NCBI RefSeq assembly: GCF_014400405.1
Contig: NZ_CP060496.1
Span: forward strand, 2,976,001-3,040,000
DNA: 64,000 nucleotides
Source of the DNA: Brachybacterium sp. Z12
GTDB taxonomy: Bacteria; Actinomycetota; Actinomycetes; Actinomycetales; Dermabacteraceae
Direction: 5' to 3'
Shown piece by piece: positions 9,583 to 20,764 of the stretch. The position numbers and the translations under genes are program-made. Numbering within the stretch: the stretch's first letter is position 1; each line of letters begins with the position of its first letter. The notes below the pieces were generated by a model that was given only the letters and a program-made list of their open reading frames with translations, was not told the origin of the DNA and made no database searches.

Positions 9583-10431
9583 ATGGCGCATCAGAACACG
9601 CACCGCTCGGCCGGCCGAGCCATCACTCCACTCACCACCTCCCACCGCGCAGCACGCGCCTTCGGCGGCAGCGCTGTCCTGGGCACCGTCCTGCTCGGCG
9701 CCGCCTTCGGCGGCGGCTCCTCCGCGATGGCCGATGACACGGCTCTCGCCGGTGCCGACGAGGCGCCCAGCACCAGCCAGTCCGCTCCCGCAGAGACCAC
9801 CTCGCAGGGCTCCTCCTCGGCGTCCCAGGGGAAGCTCCGCCAGGGCGACTCCGGCCAGAGCGTCGAGACGCTGCAGGCCTCGCTGAACGCACACGGCGCC
9901 GACCTGCCCGAGACGGGCTACTTCGGCTCCATGACCGATGATGCGGTCCAGGCGTTCCAGTCCGAGAACGGCCTCCAGGTCGACGGTGTGGTGGGTCCCG
10001 AGACCCACGGCGCGCTCGGCGGCGACTCCTCCGGGCCCGCTCCCGTCGACATCCCCTCCGCCGGAGCCTCCGCAGTTCCCGCGAGCGCCTCCTCCGCGAG
10101 CGGCAGCTCGATCGTCGACGCCGCCCGCTCCGCGATCGGCAGCCCGTACAGCTGGGGCGGCTCCTCGCTCAGCGGCATGGACTGCTCCGGCCTGGTGGCC
10201 TACGCCTACGGTGCCGCCGGCATCGACGCGCCGCGCACCAGCAGCGAGCTCGCATCCCAGGGCCGCAGCATCTCCCAGTCCGAGGCGCAGCCCGGCGATC
10301 TCGTGGTGTGGCCCGGCCACGTCGCGATCTACGCAGGCGACGGTCAGATCATCGACGCCTCCGGCTCCCAGCAGCAGGTCGTCGAGCGCGGCATCTGGGG
10401 CAGCCCCACCGGGTTCGTCACCTACCGCTGA
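9583..10431 (+). CDS. Secreted peptidoglycan-binding NlpC/P60 endopeptidase
   Basis: Exported cell-wall hydrolase of 282 residues. After a signal peptide (AVLGTVLLGAAFGGGSSAMA, cleavage near AMA-DD) comes a PG_binding_1 domain (LRQGDSGQSVETLQASLN...AVQAFQSENGLQVDGVVG, residues about 85-145), a Ser/Ala linker, and a C-terminal NlpC/P60 domain from about residue 180 with catalytic Cys in MDCSGLVAYAYG and His in WPGHVAIYAG. It would cut peptide stems of peptidoglycan. The ATG at 9583 has a good SD (gagaagga), so it is preferred over an in-frame ATG at 9541. The gene is monocistronic, followed by a strong hairpin. Confidence 0.93.
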   Translation: MAHQNTHRSAGRAITPLTTSHRAARAFGGSAVLGTVLLGAAFGGGSSAMADDTALAGADEAPSTSQSAPAETTSQGSSSASQGKLRQGDSGQSVETLQASLNAHGADLPETGYFGSMTDDAVQAFQSENGLQVDGVVGPETHGALGGDSSGPAPVDIPSAGASAVPASASSASGSSIVDAARSAIGSPYSWGGSSLSGMDCSGLVAYAYGAAGIDAPRTSSELASQGRSISQSEAQPGDLVVWPGHVAIYAGDGQIIDASGSQQQVVERGIWGSPTGFVTYR

Positions 10432-10460
10432 GCCGAATATCCGGCTCCACACCGGCTCGC

Positions 10461-10497
10461 CGAGGCCCGGTCCCGCAGCACGCGGGGCCGGGCCTCG
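10461..10497. terminator. Strong hairpin terminator after the NlpC/P60 gene
   Basis: A 16-bp stem (10461-10476 with 10482-10497, one G-T wobble) and a 5-base loop lie between two convergent genes. There is no clear U tract, so it may work in both directions. Confidence 0.75.
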
Positions 10498-10551
10498 GTC
10501 ATGCCCTGCCCGTCTGACAGAGCTCTGCGAGAAGCGAACAGCGGTCAGCGG

Positions 10552-11223
10552 TCAGCGGCGCAGGCGGTGCTCCAGGGACGCCTTCACACCGGTCCACTCG
10601 TCCGCGAGGATCGAGTAGACGACGGTGTGGCGGATCGTGCCGTCGGGCATGATCCGGTGCGCACGCAGGATGCCGTCCTGCTGCGCGCCGAGGCGCTCGA
10701 CGGCTCGGCGCGAGGTGATGTTCAGGTGGTGCACCCGGAACTCGACACCGAGGCAGCCGAGCTCCTCGAAGGCATGGGTGAGCAGGGCGAGCTTCGTCGC
10801 GGCGTTCAGTCCTGTGCCGTGGGTCGAGCCGGCCATGTAGGTGGTGCCCAACTCGAGGCGACGATCTCTAAGCGAGATGTTCAGGAAGGTCGTGTGGCCG
10901 ATGACCCGTCCGCTGTCACGTTCGAGCACGGCCCACGAGACCGTGCTGCCAGCCTCGTCGGAGGCGCACTGGGCGGCGACGCGATCGGCGACCTGCTCCG
11001 GCGGCGGCACATGGGGCGCGTAGGGGATCCGCCAGATCTCCCCGTCGGCCACCACGGCACTGAGCCCCTCGACGTGCTGCGGGCCGAGGGGCTCGAGGCG
11101 CACGCGCTGGTTCTCCAGGACGACAGGCTGCGGTCGGTCCATCGCAGCGGTCGGGACCGACGATGTCGCCGTGAGCGCGGCGACGTGGCCGGCGGGCGCG
11201 GGGGTGGTGGGGGTCGTGCTCAT
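10552..11223 (-). CDS. GNAT acetyltransferase (RimJ/RimL type)
   Basis: The protein is 223 residues: a Pro/Ala-rich N-terminal extension of about 35 residues followed by a GNAT fold (RVRLEPLGPQHVEGLSAV, WAVLERDSGRVIGHTTFLNI, LELGTTYMAGSTHGTGLNAATK, VEFRVHHLNITSRRAVERLG). The pattern resembles RimJ/RimL-like N-acetyltransferases that use acetyl-CoA; the acceptor is unknown. The ATG at 11221-11223 overlaps the stop of the glycosyltransferase (ATGA), so it is co-translated with the sulfoquinovose pair, although a role in that pathway is not implied by sequence. Confidence 0.85.
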   Translation of the reverse strand: MSTTPTTPAPAGHVAALTATSSVPTAAMDRPQPVVLENQRVRLEPLGPQHVEGLSAVVADGEIWRIPYAPHVPPPEQVADRVAAQCASDEAGSTVSWAVLERDSGRVIGHTTFLNISLRDRRLELGTTYMAGSTHGTGLNAATKLALLTHAFEELGCLGVEFRVHHLNITSRRAVERLGAQQDGILRAHRIMPDGTIRHTVVYSILADEWTGVKASLEHRLRR

Positions 11224-12336
11224 CGGTGCTTCTCGATCGCCATCTCGTAGTAGCGCAGCAGGTCGTCCGAGGCGTTCTCCCAGGAGAACTTCTCCGCCTC
11301 GGCCCGGGCCTCGGTGCGGATCGCGGTGCGCAGCTGCGGGTCCGCGAGCCGTTCGAGCGCCGCGTCGAGGGTCGAGTCGTCCCCGGAGTCCCAGAGCAGC
11401 CCGTTCACCCCGTCGGTGACCTGCTCCATCGTCGGCCCTGAGCGGGCCGCGACCACGGGCAGCCCGGAGGCCATGCCCTCGAGGATCACCAGGCCCAGGG
11501 TCTCGGTGACCGAGGGGAAGATGAACCCGTCGGCGCTCGCGAAGGCGCTCGCGAGCTCCCCCCTCCATGAATCCGGGGAAAAGCGTCGAGGTGCCGGCGA
11601 ACAGCTGCTCGAGCTCGCGCCGGTAGGGGCCGTCGCCCACGATCGCGAGAGCCACATCGTCGCGTCGGCCCATGATCGTGCGCAGGCGGTGGATCTCCTT
11701 CTCCGCCGCGAGGCGGCCCACGAACACCAGCAGCTTCTTGCCCGGGTGTCCCTCGGTGAGGCGCTCACGCATCTGCGCGGAGGCGAAGCGGGGGTGGAAG
11801 GTCTGCGTGTCCACCCCTCGGCGCACCACGTGCAGGTTCTCGATGCCCTGGGACTCGAGCTCGGCACGCATCGTCTCGGAGGTGGCGATGTTGATATCGG
11901 CGAGCGCGTGGTTGCGCCTGATCTGCCACCACACGGGGCGCTTGCCCCAGCGATAAGCCCGATAGAGGTCCAGGTAGCGCGGGATGTGCGTGTGATAGCT
12001 CGCGACCAGCGGGATCCGCTGCCGGTGCGCGGCGAATGCCCCGGAGGAAGCCAGCAGCAGCGGCTGCGCGGCGTGGACCACGTCCGGATGGAAGCCGCGG
12101 ATGATGCCGTCCACAGTGGGGTTCGGCAGCGTGAAGCGCCGATGCTTGTAGAACGGCAGGGTCACGGGCTTGACCCCCACCACCCGCGCCCCGTGGTGCT
12201 CGGTGACGCCGAGATCCGGGGCGATGACCATGACCTCGTGGCCGAGGTCCCTGAACCGTTCGACGGCGTGGCGCAGGCGCGTCACCACGCCGTCGACGGA
12301 GGGCAGGAATGTCTCCGTGACGATCGCGATCTTCAC
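11220..12336 (-). CDS. GT4-family glycosyltransferase (SqdX-like by context)
   Basis: GT-B retaining glycosyltransferase of about 371 residues. The N-terminal acceptor domain starts KIAIVTETFLPSVDGV, and the C-terminal nucleotide-sugar domain contains VFVGRLAAEKE, IVGDGPYRRELE and the E-x7-E region VTETLGLVILEGMASG. The frame breaks near 11567 in a run of six Gs, compatible with one extra base (FMEGELASAFASADGF). The GTG start lies 10 bases after the sqdB stop. SqdX-type sulfolipid synthases belong to this family, and adjacency to UDP-sulfoquinovose synthase makes sulfoquinovosyl transfer the leading hypothesis. A mannosyltransferase (PimB/MgtA-like) is the main alternative. Confidence 0.85.
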
Positions 12337-12346
12337 GGGGTGGCGG

Positions 12347-13510
<1,164 letters not shown>

Positions 13511-13551
13511 TCAGGTCGAGGTCCCGGCATGCGAAGGACACCGCAGCCGGA

Positions 13552-13580
13552 TTGTGCAAGTCCGTGTCCGCTCTTAACGT
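13552..13580 (+). promoter_or_regulatory. Sigma70-type promoter upstream of folP
   Basis: TTGTGC (13552-13557), a 17-base spacer and TAACGT (13575-13580) form a good housekeeping promoter in the divergent sqdB/folP gap. Transcription would start near 13587, giving a leader that includes the short ORF at 13643. Confidence 0.5.
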
Positions 13581-13642
13581 AGTGCAGGCCGGGCACCCTT
13601 CAAAGACGGGCCAACCCGGCCTGAACTGCGGAGGAACGGACC

Positions 13643-13705
13643 ATGGACAACGCGTACGACGGGGCCTCGGCAAGCCGGGCTCCCGGATCGGATTCCACTC
13701 TCTAG
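13643..13705 (+). CDS. Putative 20-residue leader peptide before folP
   Basis: ATG at 13643 has the best SD in the region (ggagga 8 bases upstream) and opens a 20-codon ORF (MDNAYDGASASRAPGSDSTL) ending in TAG, 11 bases before the folP GTG, which itself has no SD. This suggests either a short leader peptide with translational coupling, or the true N-terminus of folP cut off by an indel. I do not recognise the peptide. Confidence 0.35.
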   Translation: MDNAYDGASASRAPGSDSTL

Positions 13706-13716
13706 CTCTCCCTTCC

Positions 13717-14607
13717 GTGACCACGCTGGACAGCCCACCCGCCTCCCCGCACGCTCCCCGACCGCTGCCTGACACCGCCCGCCGGGTGCTGGTGATGGGC
13801 ATCGTCAACCGCACCCGCGACTCCTTCTTCGACGAGGGCCGCACCTGGGGCCTGGAGGCCGCGGTCGGCGCGGGGCTCGCGGCCGGCCGGGCGGGCGCCG
13901 AGCTGATCGATGTGGGCGGGGTGAAGTTCGCGCCCGGCGACCCCGTGCCGGTGGCGGAGGAGATCGACCGGGTGGTGCCGGTCCTCGCAGCTCTGCGCCG
14001 GGAGCTGCCCGAGCATGTGCTGCTCTCGGTCGACACGTTCCACGCCGCGGTGGCCCGCGCCGCGATCGCGGCCGGGGCGGACCTCATCAACGACACCACC
14101 GGGCTCTCGGATCCGCAGATGGCGGCCACGGTCGCCGAGACCGGGGCCTCGCTGGTGATCACCCACTCGGCGGCGCGGCCCCGTTGCGCCCTGCCCCGGC
14201 CGCACTACGACGATGTGGTGGCCGAGGTGCGGGCCTTCCTCGCGGATCGTCTGCAGCGGGCTCTTGCGGCGGGGATCCCGCGGGAACGGATCGTGCTGGA
14301 TCCCGGACCGGACCTGAACAAGAACACCCTGCAGACCCTGGAGATGCTGCGCGGCTTCGAGGAGTACGCCTCGCTCGGGCTGCCGCTGCTGGCGGCGCTG
14401 TCGCGCAAGGACTTCGTGGGCGAGTCCCTGGGCCTGCCGAAGCAGGAGCGCCTGGAGGGCTCGCTCGCGGCGGCGGCATGGACCATCCGCCACGGAGCCC
14501 GGATCCTGCGCGTGCACGACGTGGAGGCCACGGTGCGCCTGGTGCGCATGCTCGAGGTGCTCGCCGGCTGGCGCGACCCCACCGGCCCGCTGGTCCACAA
14601 CACCTGA
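13717..14607 (+). CDS. folP: Dihydropteroate synthase-family protein
   Basis: TIM-barrel pterin-binding protein of 296 residues. It has the DHPS signatures VLVMGIVNRTRDSFFDEG (residues about 23-40), ELIDVGGVKF, LLSVDTF, DLINDTTGL and LPLLAALSRKDF. These enzymes join p-aminobenzoate to hydroxymethyl-dihydropterin diphosphate in folate synthesis. VNRTRDSF replaces the usual VNVTPDSF, DVGG replaces DIGGEST, and the DPGPDLNKNT loop resembles the second actinobacterial paralogue (FolP2-like), whose catalytic activity is doubtful. It may therefore not be the main DHPS. The GTG start is chosen by alignment to the family N-terminus and a weak context. Confidence 0.85.
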   Translation: MTTLDSPPASPHAPRPLPDTARRVLVMGIVNRTRDSFFDEGRTWGLEAAVGAGLAAGRAGAELIDVGGVKFAPGDPVPVAEEIDRVVPVLAALRRELPEHVLLSVDTFHAAVARAAIAAGADLINDTTGLSDPQMAATVAETGASLVITHSAARPRCALPRPHYDDVVAEVRAFLADRLQRALAAGIPRERIVLDPGPDLNKNTLQTLEMLRGFEEYASLGLPLLAALSRKDFVGESLGLPKQERLEGSLAAAAWTIRHGARILRVHDVEATVRLVRMLEVLAGWRDPTGPLVHNT

Positions 14608-14610
14608 GGC

Positions 14611-14639
14611 GGCGGGCCGGTGCGGGCCTGGGGCCCGCC
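14611..14639. terminator. Hairpin after folP
   Basis: An inverted repeat ggcgggcc / ggcccgcc with a 13-base loop lies immediately after the folP stop in a convergent gap. Moderate evidence only. Confidence 0.4.
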
Positions 14640-14674
14640 CCGCTGGGCCTCGGTCGGGCCCCTGACCCCGCCAC

Positions 14675-14780
14675 GTCGCGAAAAGTACCGTTGACATGGA
14701 GCCTTTCGTCACGCGGCTCCCAGCACCCCTTCGCGACGCAGGGAAAAGTGCCAGATCATGGAACTTTTCGCAACGCGGCC
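14675..14780. repeat. Two tandem copies of a palindromic repeat
   Basis: Two units of about 42 bases (about 14675-14717 and 14735-14778) share the pattern cgnnG-AAAAGT-nCC-n5-CATGGA-n-CtTTtCG-n-AACGCGGC. Each is itself a dyad (gaaaagt...acttttc in the second). They lie in the convergent gap between folP and the serine hydrolases and look like REP-type elements. Confidence 0.55.
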
Positions 14781-14895
14781 GGTGCGGGGCGGCCGGTGGC
14801 GGGGTGCGGGGCGGCCGACGGGGAACGGCCGATGGGGGCCAAGGGCGCAGGCGGACGGGCAGCTGACCGAAGGGGCACGGGGCACCGCCACCCCT

Positions 14896-15705
14896 TCAGC
14901 CCCCGTGCGCCTCGAGCACGGCATCGGCGAGGCGCGGCATGACCTCGCGGTGCGCATCGCAGAAGTCGTGGGAGGTGCCGACCACCAGCGCGAGCCCGGC
15001 GGCGGGGTCCACCCAGAAGGCGGTGCCGCGCATCCCGAAGTGGCCCACGGTCCCCTCGCTGTTGCGGGCGCCGGTCCAGTGCGGGGACTTGGTGCCGCGC
15101 ACCTCGATGCCGAGCCCGAAGGGGTTCGGATCCTGCTTCCCGAAGCCGGGCATGATGCCCACCAGCTCGGGGAACTGGGCACGGGTGATCTCGGCGTGCC
15201 AGCGCGGCTCCAGCAGGGTGGGCTGCAGCAGCTCGGCCGCGAAGAGCGCGAGGTCGGTGAGGGGGCCGTGGGCGCCGACGGACGCTGAGCCGCTCCACTC
15301 CAGCGAATCCATGCCGAGCGGTCCGGCGATCCGCTCCTGGATCCAGTCGCCGTAGTCGCGGCCGATCGCGCGCTCGATGTGCCGGGCGGCCTCGTCGATG
15401 CCGTAGTTGGAGTAGTGGCGTCGCAGGCCGGGGGCCTGGAGGGTGCGCTCGGAGTCGTAGAAGCACCCCGAGCTGTGGGTGAGCAGGTGGCGCAGCGTCG
15501 CACCGGGCGGGCCGGCCTCGTCCTCGAGGTCCACGCGCCCCTCCTGCAGGGCGAGGGCCGCGCCGTATCCGGTGAGCGTTTTGGTGACCGAGCGCCAGGG
15601 ACGGATCAGCTCGACGTCGCCGCTCCGTTCCCGCTCCCCCTCGGCGCCGAGCACGATCGCGGCGGCTTCGAAGCCGAAATCGTCGAGCACGTCCAGGGCG
15701 CTCAT
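14896..15705 (-). CDS. Serine hydrolase, beta-lactamase-fold (class C-like), copy 1
   Basis: The protein is 269 residues and intact. The SxxK motif SVTK (in RPWRSVTKTLTGYG), the YxN-type YSNYG and a C-terminal HFGMRGTAFWVDP region mark the beta-lactamase/D-alanyl-D-alanine carboxypeptidase/esterase fold. There is no signal peptide, so it is probably cytoplasmic; esterase or amidase activity is likelier than antibiotic resistance. The ATG at 15703-15705 overlaps the stop of copy 2 (ATGA). The two products are clear paralogues (shared WHAEITRAQFPELVGIMPGFG-like block), a tandem duplication. Confidence 0.85.
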   Translation of the reverse strand: MSALDVLDDFGFEAAAIVLGAEGERERSGDVELIRPWRSVTKTLTGYGAALALQEGRVDLEDEAGPPGATLRHLLTHSSGCFYDSERTLQAPGLRRHYSNYGIDEAARHIERAIGRDYGDWIQERIAGPLGMDSLEWSGSASVGAHGPLTDLALFAAELLQPTLLEPRWHAEITRAQFPELVGIMPGFGKQDPNPFGLGIEVRGTKSPHWTGARNSEGTVGHFGMRGTAFWVDPAAGLALVVGTSHDFCDAHREVMPRLADAVLEAHGG

Positions 15706-16537
15706 CGCACGGTTCCGCCCCTGTCGGCGAAGCGCTCGAGGATGGCGTCGGTGAGCCCGGGCCAGATCTTCACGTGGTCCGGCCCGAAGGGCTTCTCGCC
15801 GAGGAAGGCGGCGGTGAGGCCTGCTGCCGGGTCCACCCAGAGGAAGGAGCCGGCCTGCCCGAAGTGCCCGAAGGTCTGCGGGGAGGAGTTCGCTCCGGTC
15901 CAGTGGGGGTCCTTCTGTCCTCGGATCTCGAACCCCAGCCCCCAGTCGTTGGGCTTCTGGCGTCCGTAGCCGGGCAGGATCCCGGCCAGTCCCGGGAACT
16001 GGACGCCGGTCGCCTCGCGCCAGAGCTCCTCGGGGATCAGGGTGGGGGCCAGCAGCTCCCGGCCCACGGCCAGCAGGTCGCGGATCGAGCCGCGGTAGCC
16101 GGCGGCCGGCGAGCCGGCGACCTCGAGGTCGACGAGATCGAGGCCCTGCACGACGGTCTGCTCCATCCAGTCGTCGTAGTCGTAGCCGGTGGCGTCCTCG
16201 AGGTGGGCTGCGAGCACCTCGAAGCCGGTGTTGGAATAGATGCGGCGGGTGCCGACGCCCCCACCACCTCGTCGCCGTCGAAGGCGTAGCCGGCGGTGTG
16301 GGCGAGCAGGTGGCGCACGGTCGCGCCCTCCGGCCCGGCGGGCTCGTCGAGGTCGACCAGGCCACGGTCCACGGCGATCAGTGCGCCGAGTGCGGCAAGG
16401 GGCTTGGAGACGCTCGCGAGGTCCCACACCCGGGTGTCGTCGCCCTGGACGTGCAAGGGACGCTCGGCGTCGGACACCCCCAGGGCGTGCGCGAAGTCGA
16501 TGTCGACGGGGATCTCGGGCTGGGTCTCGGTCTCCAC
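15702..16537 (-). CDS. Serine hydrolase, beta-lactamase-fold, copy 2
   Basis: About 278 residues, paralogous to the downstream gene. It has SVSK (in LASVSKPLAALGAL) near residue 48, YSNTG as the YxN motif, and HFGQAGSFLWVDPAAG near the C-terminus. A lost G in the run near 16262 breaks the frame between DEVVG and GVGTRR; adding it gives 279 codons. The GTG at 16537 lies 7 bases after a -10-like CATATT, consistent with a leaderless transcript. No signal peptide; substrate unknown. Confidence 0.85.
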
Positions 16538-16544
16538 GCTCCCA

Positions 16545-16550
16545 AATATG
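16545..16550 (-). promoter_or_regulatory. -10 element of a leaderless start (hydrolase copy 2)
   Basis: Read on the minus strand, CATATT ends 7 bases before the GTG start at 16537, the spacing seen at several other genes in this window. No clear -35. Confidence 0.35.
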
Positions 16551-16650
16551 GCACACGGGCCAGCAGACGCACTCCCCGTCTTCACGACCCCTGCACGAAT
16601 CCCTCGCCGCCTCCCCGCCCGGCGGGCCCGGCATCGACCTGCTCTCGCGA

Positions 16651-16656
16651 TACGAT
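16651..16656 (+). promoter_or_regulatory. -10 element candidate upstream of fhaA
   Basis: TACGAT, a common actinobacterial -10 sequence, lies about 95 bases upstream of the fhaA GTG, in the gap shared with the divergent hydrolase genes. It has no obvious -35. Confidence 0.3.
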
Positions 16657-16751
16657 CTGGGGGCGAGCAGCCTCGTCGACCCTCGTCCTGCGACGGCCCG
16701 GTCCGATGCCGCTCGCGCACCTGCCAGCCACAGCGAGAGCGAAGGACCACC

Positions 16752-17465
16752 GTGGGGATCTTGGATCGGATCGAGCGCGGCCTCGATCGCGGCGTGACGA
16801 GCGTCTTCTCGCCCGGTCGCGGGCAGCTCAAGCCCCTGGACCTGGCGCAGGGCCTCAAGCGGGAGTGCGATGACCAGATCCAGGTGCTCGACCGCACCCG
16901 GACCCTCGCCCCCAACGTCTACACCGTCTACCTGCACTCCCAGGACTTCGACCGCTTCAGCTCCTGGCAGGACACCCTGCTGGACGAGCTGCAGCGGGTC
17001 CTCACCGAGCACGCGGACAAGCAGCGCTACATGTTCGTCGGCGCGGTGACCGTGATGCTCGAGAACGATGACGAGGTGCGCGTGGGCCGCTTCGAGACCG
17101 AGTCCCGCACCGAGCGCGGCAGCGTCGCGCCCGCTACCGGCGCCGCGGCGGCAGGGGCCGGCGGCAGCCCGATCATCGAGATCGACGGGCAGCAGTACCT
17201 CCTCACCGGGCCGGTGACCGTGATCGGTCGCGGCGGCGACGCCGACATCATCCTCGACGACACGGGAGTCTCCCGGCACCACCTCGAGCTCCGCGCCGAG
17301 GAGGACTCGACCCTGATCGCCACCGATCTCGGCTCGACCAACGGCACCTTCGTCGACGGCGAGCGGATCCGCACGCCCGTCGCGCTCCATGACCGTTCGT
17401 TGCTGAAGATCGGCCGCACCCGTCTGACCGTGCTGCTCCCCGCTGCCGGCTCGGGCAGCTGGTGA
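16752..17465 (+). CDS. fhaA: FhaA: DUF3662 plus FHA domain protein
   Basis: The protein is 237 residues. The N-terminal DUF3662 domain (ILDRIERGLDRGVTSVFSPG to about residue 120) is joined by an Ala/Gly linker to a C-terminal FHA domain (VIGRGGDADIILDDTGVSRHH, TDLGSTNGTFVDGERI), which binds phosphothreonine. In mycobacteria FhaA controls peptidoglycan synthesis and binds phosphorylated partners of PknB. The GTG has an SD (gaagga). It is the first gene of the kinase/wall operon and lies 7 bases before fhaB. Confidence 0.95.
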   Translation: MGILDRIERGLDRGVTSVFSPGRGQLKPLDLAQGLKRECDDQIQVLDRTRTLAPNVYTVYLHSQDFDRFSSWQDTLLDELQRVLTEHADKQRYMFVGAVTVMLENDDEVRVGRFETESRTERGSVAPATGAAAAGAGGSPIIEIDGQQYLLTGPVTVIGRGGDADIILDDTGVSRHHLELRAEEDSTLIATDLGSTNGTFVDGERIRTPVALHDRSLLKIGRTRLTVLLPAAGSGSW

Positions 17466-17472
17466 GCGCCCG

Positions 17473-17996
17473 ATGAGCGAACTGACCCTGGTCGCGCTGC
17501 GCCTGGGCTTCGTGCTCGCGCTGTGGCTCTTCGTGATCGTCGTGGTGCTGGTGCTGCGCAACGACCTGTTCGGCACCACCGTGGTGACCCGCTCGAGCCG
17601 CGATCCGCGCCGCGAGCAGCGTCCCGCCTCGGGGCCCATCGGTGGTGCTGCGGCCGAGGCAGGCGCGGATCCGGCGCAGCTGCGCACGGACCCCGAGGTC
17701 ACCCAGGCCGCGATGGTCGTCACCGCGGGCCCTCTGCGCGGCACCTCGCTGACGCTGGGCTCCACCCCGATCCTGATCGGCCGCGCTCCCGAGTGCACGC
17801 TGGTGCTGGATGACGACTACGCCTCCAACCGCCACGCCCGCGTCTTCCAGCGCGAGGGCGAGTGGATGGTGGAGGATCTGGGCTCCACCAACGGCACCCT
17901 GGTGTCCGGGCGCCGGATCGAGGGCGCCGTGCCGTTCCGTCCCGGGGCACAGGTGCGGATCGGCCGCACCGAGATCGAACTGAGACGAGGTCCCCG

Positions 17997-18000
<4 letters not shown>
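17473..18000 (+). CDS. fhaB: FhaB: membrane-anchored FHA protein
   Basis: The protein is 175 residues with one N-terminal membrane segment (LGFVLALWLFVIVVVLVL, residues about 11-28), a linker and a C-terminal FHA domain (ILIGRAPECTLVLDDDYASNRHAR, VEDLGSTNGTLVSGRRI). FhaB/FipA homologues act in cell division with FtsZ and are phosphorylated by PknA/PknB. The stop overlaps the pstP start (ATGA). Confidence 0.95.
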
Positions 18001-19375
<1,375 letters not shown>

Positions 19376-19376
<1 letters not shown>

Positions 19377-20764
19377 TGGCCACGGTCGTGTCCTACACCG
19401 CGCGCCCGCGCCGCCTCACGCAGGGGCTGCTGCTGCTGGCGGCGGTGATCATCGGGGTGGGCGCCTACGCCCTGGTGGGACTCGGTCGGCATGACGAGCT
19501 GCCGGAGAACCTCATGACGGTGGGGATCGGCGCCCTCGTGCTCGTGATCGCGCTGCAGGTCGCGGTCATGTGGCGCACCCCGTACGCCGATCCCGTGATC
19601 CTGCCGATCGTGGTGCTGCTGAACCTGCTGGGCATCGCGATGATCGAGAGCATCCACGGCGCGAACACGATCTACGAGATCCGCAGCTCGGCCAGCGCGG
19701 ACCGTCAGATGCTGTGGGCGGTCGTCGGCGTGGGTCTGTGCATCGCCGTGGTGGTGCTGCTGCGCGACCACCGCCGGCTGCGCCGCTATACCTGGATCAG
19801 CGCCGTGGCCGGCGGCGTGCTGCTGCTGCTGCCGCTGGTGCCGGGCCTCGGTTCGGCGCGCAACGGTTCGCAGATCTGGATCTCGATCGCGGGGTACAGC
19901 TTCCAGCCGGCGGAGCTGGCGAAGATCGCCTTCGCGATCTTCTTCGCCGGCTACCTGGTCTCCCGCCGCGACACCCTCGCCCTTGCGGGCCCGAAGGTGC
20001 TGGGCATCCAGCTGCCGCGCTGGTCCGACTTCGGTCCGATCCTGGTGGCCTGGGGCTTCGCGATGGCGGTGCTGGTGTTCCAGACGGATCTGGGCACCTC
20101 TCTGATGTTCTTCGGCCTGTTCGTGGTGATGCTGTACGTGGCGACCGACAGGCTCAGCTGGCTCATCATCGGAGCGGTGATGTTCCTGCCTCCGGCGGTG
20201 TTCGCCGCCACCCAGATGGGTCACGTGCGCACCCGCATCACCTGCTGGCTGGACCCGCTGTCGAGCGAGAACTACTCCTCCTGCATGCAGATCAGCCAGG
20301 GCCTGTTCGGCCTGTCCAACGGTGGGCTCACCGGTGCCGGCCTCGGCGAGGGCCGGCCCGACGTGGTCCCCCATGCGGAGTCCGACTTCATCTTCGCCTC
20401 CTTCGCGGAGGAGCTCGGCATGGTCGGCGCCTTCGCCCTGCTGCTGCTCTACCTGCTGCTGGTGCAGCGCGCGATCCGCGCCGCCGTCGGCATCTCGGAC
20501 GGCTTCGGCACCCTGCTCGCCGGCGGCCTCGGCTTCGTGATGGCCCTGCAGGTCTTCGTGGTGGTCGGCGGCGTGACCCGCGTGATCCCGCTGACCGGCC
20601 TGACCCTTCCCTTCCTCGCCGCGGGAGGCAGCTCGCTGGTGTGCAACTGGATCATCGCCGGGATCCTGGTGCGGCTGTCCGATGCGGCCCGTCGGCCCGC
20701 GGCCCGACAGGTCCCGGGCGCTGCCCCCACCGCTGCGCGCAGAGATTCGGAGGTGCCCGCATGA
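19376..20764 (+). CDS. rodA: RodA/FtsW-family peptidoglycan glycosyltransferase (SEDS)
   Basis: Polytopic membrane protein of 462 residues with about 10-12 transmembrane segments. SEDS hallmarks include GARNGSQIWISIAGYSFQPAELAK in the central loop (with a leading S), DLGTSLMFFGLF and the C-terminal RVIPLTGLTLPFLAAGGSS. It polymerises lipid II together with the class B PBP encoded next (overlap ATGA). Intact. Confidence 0.96.
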
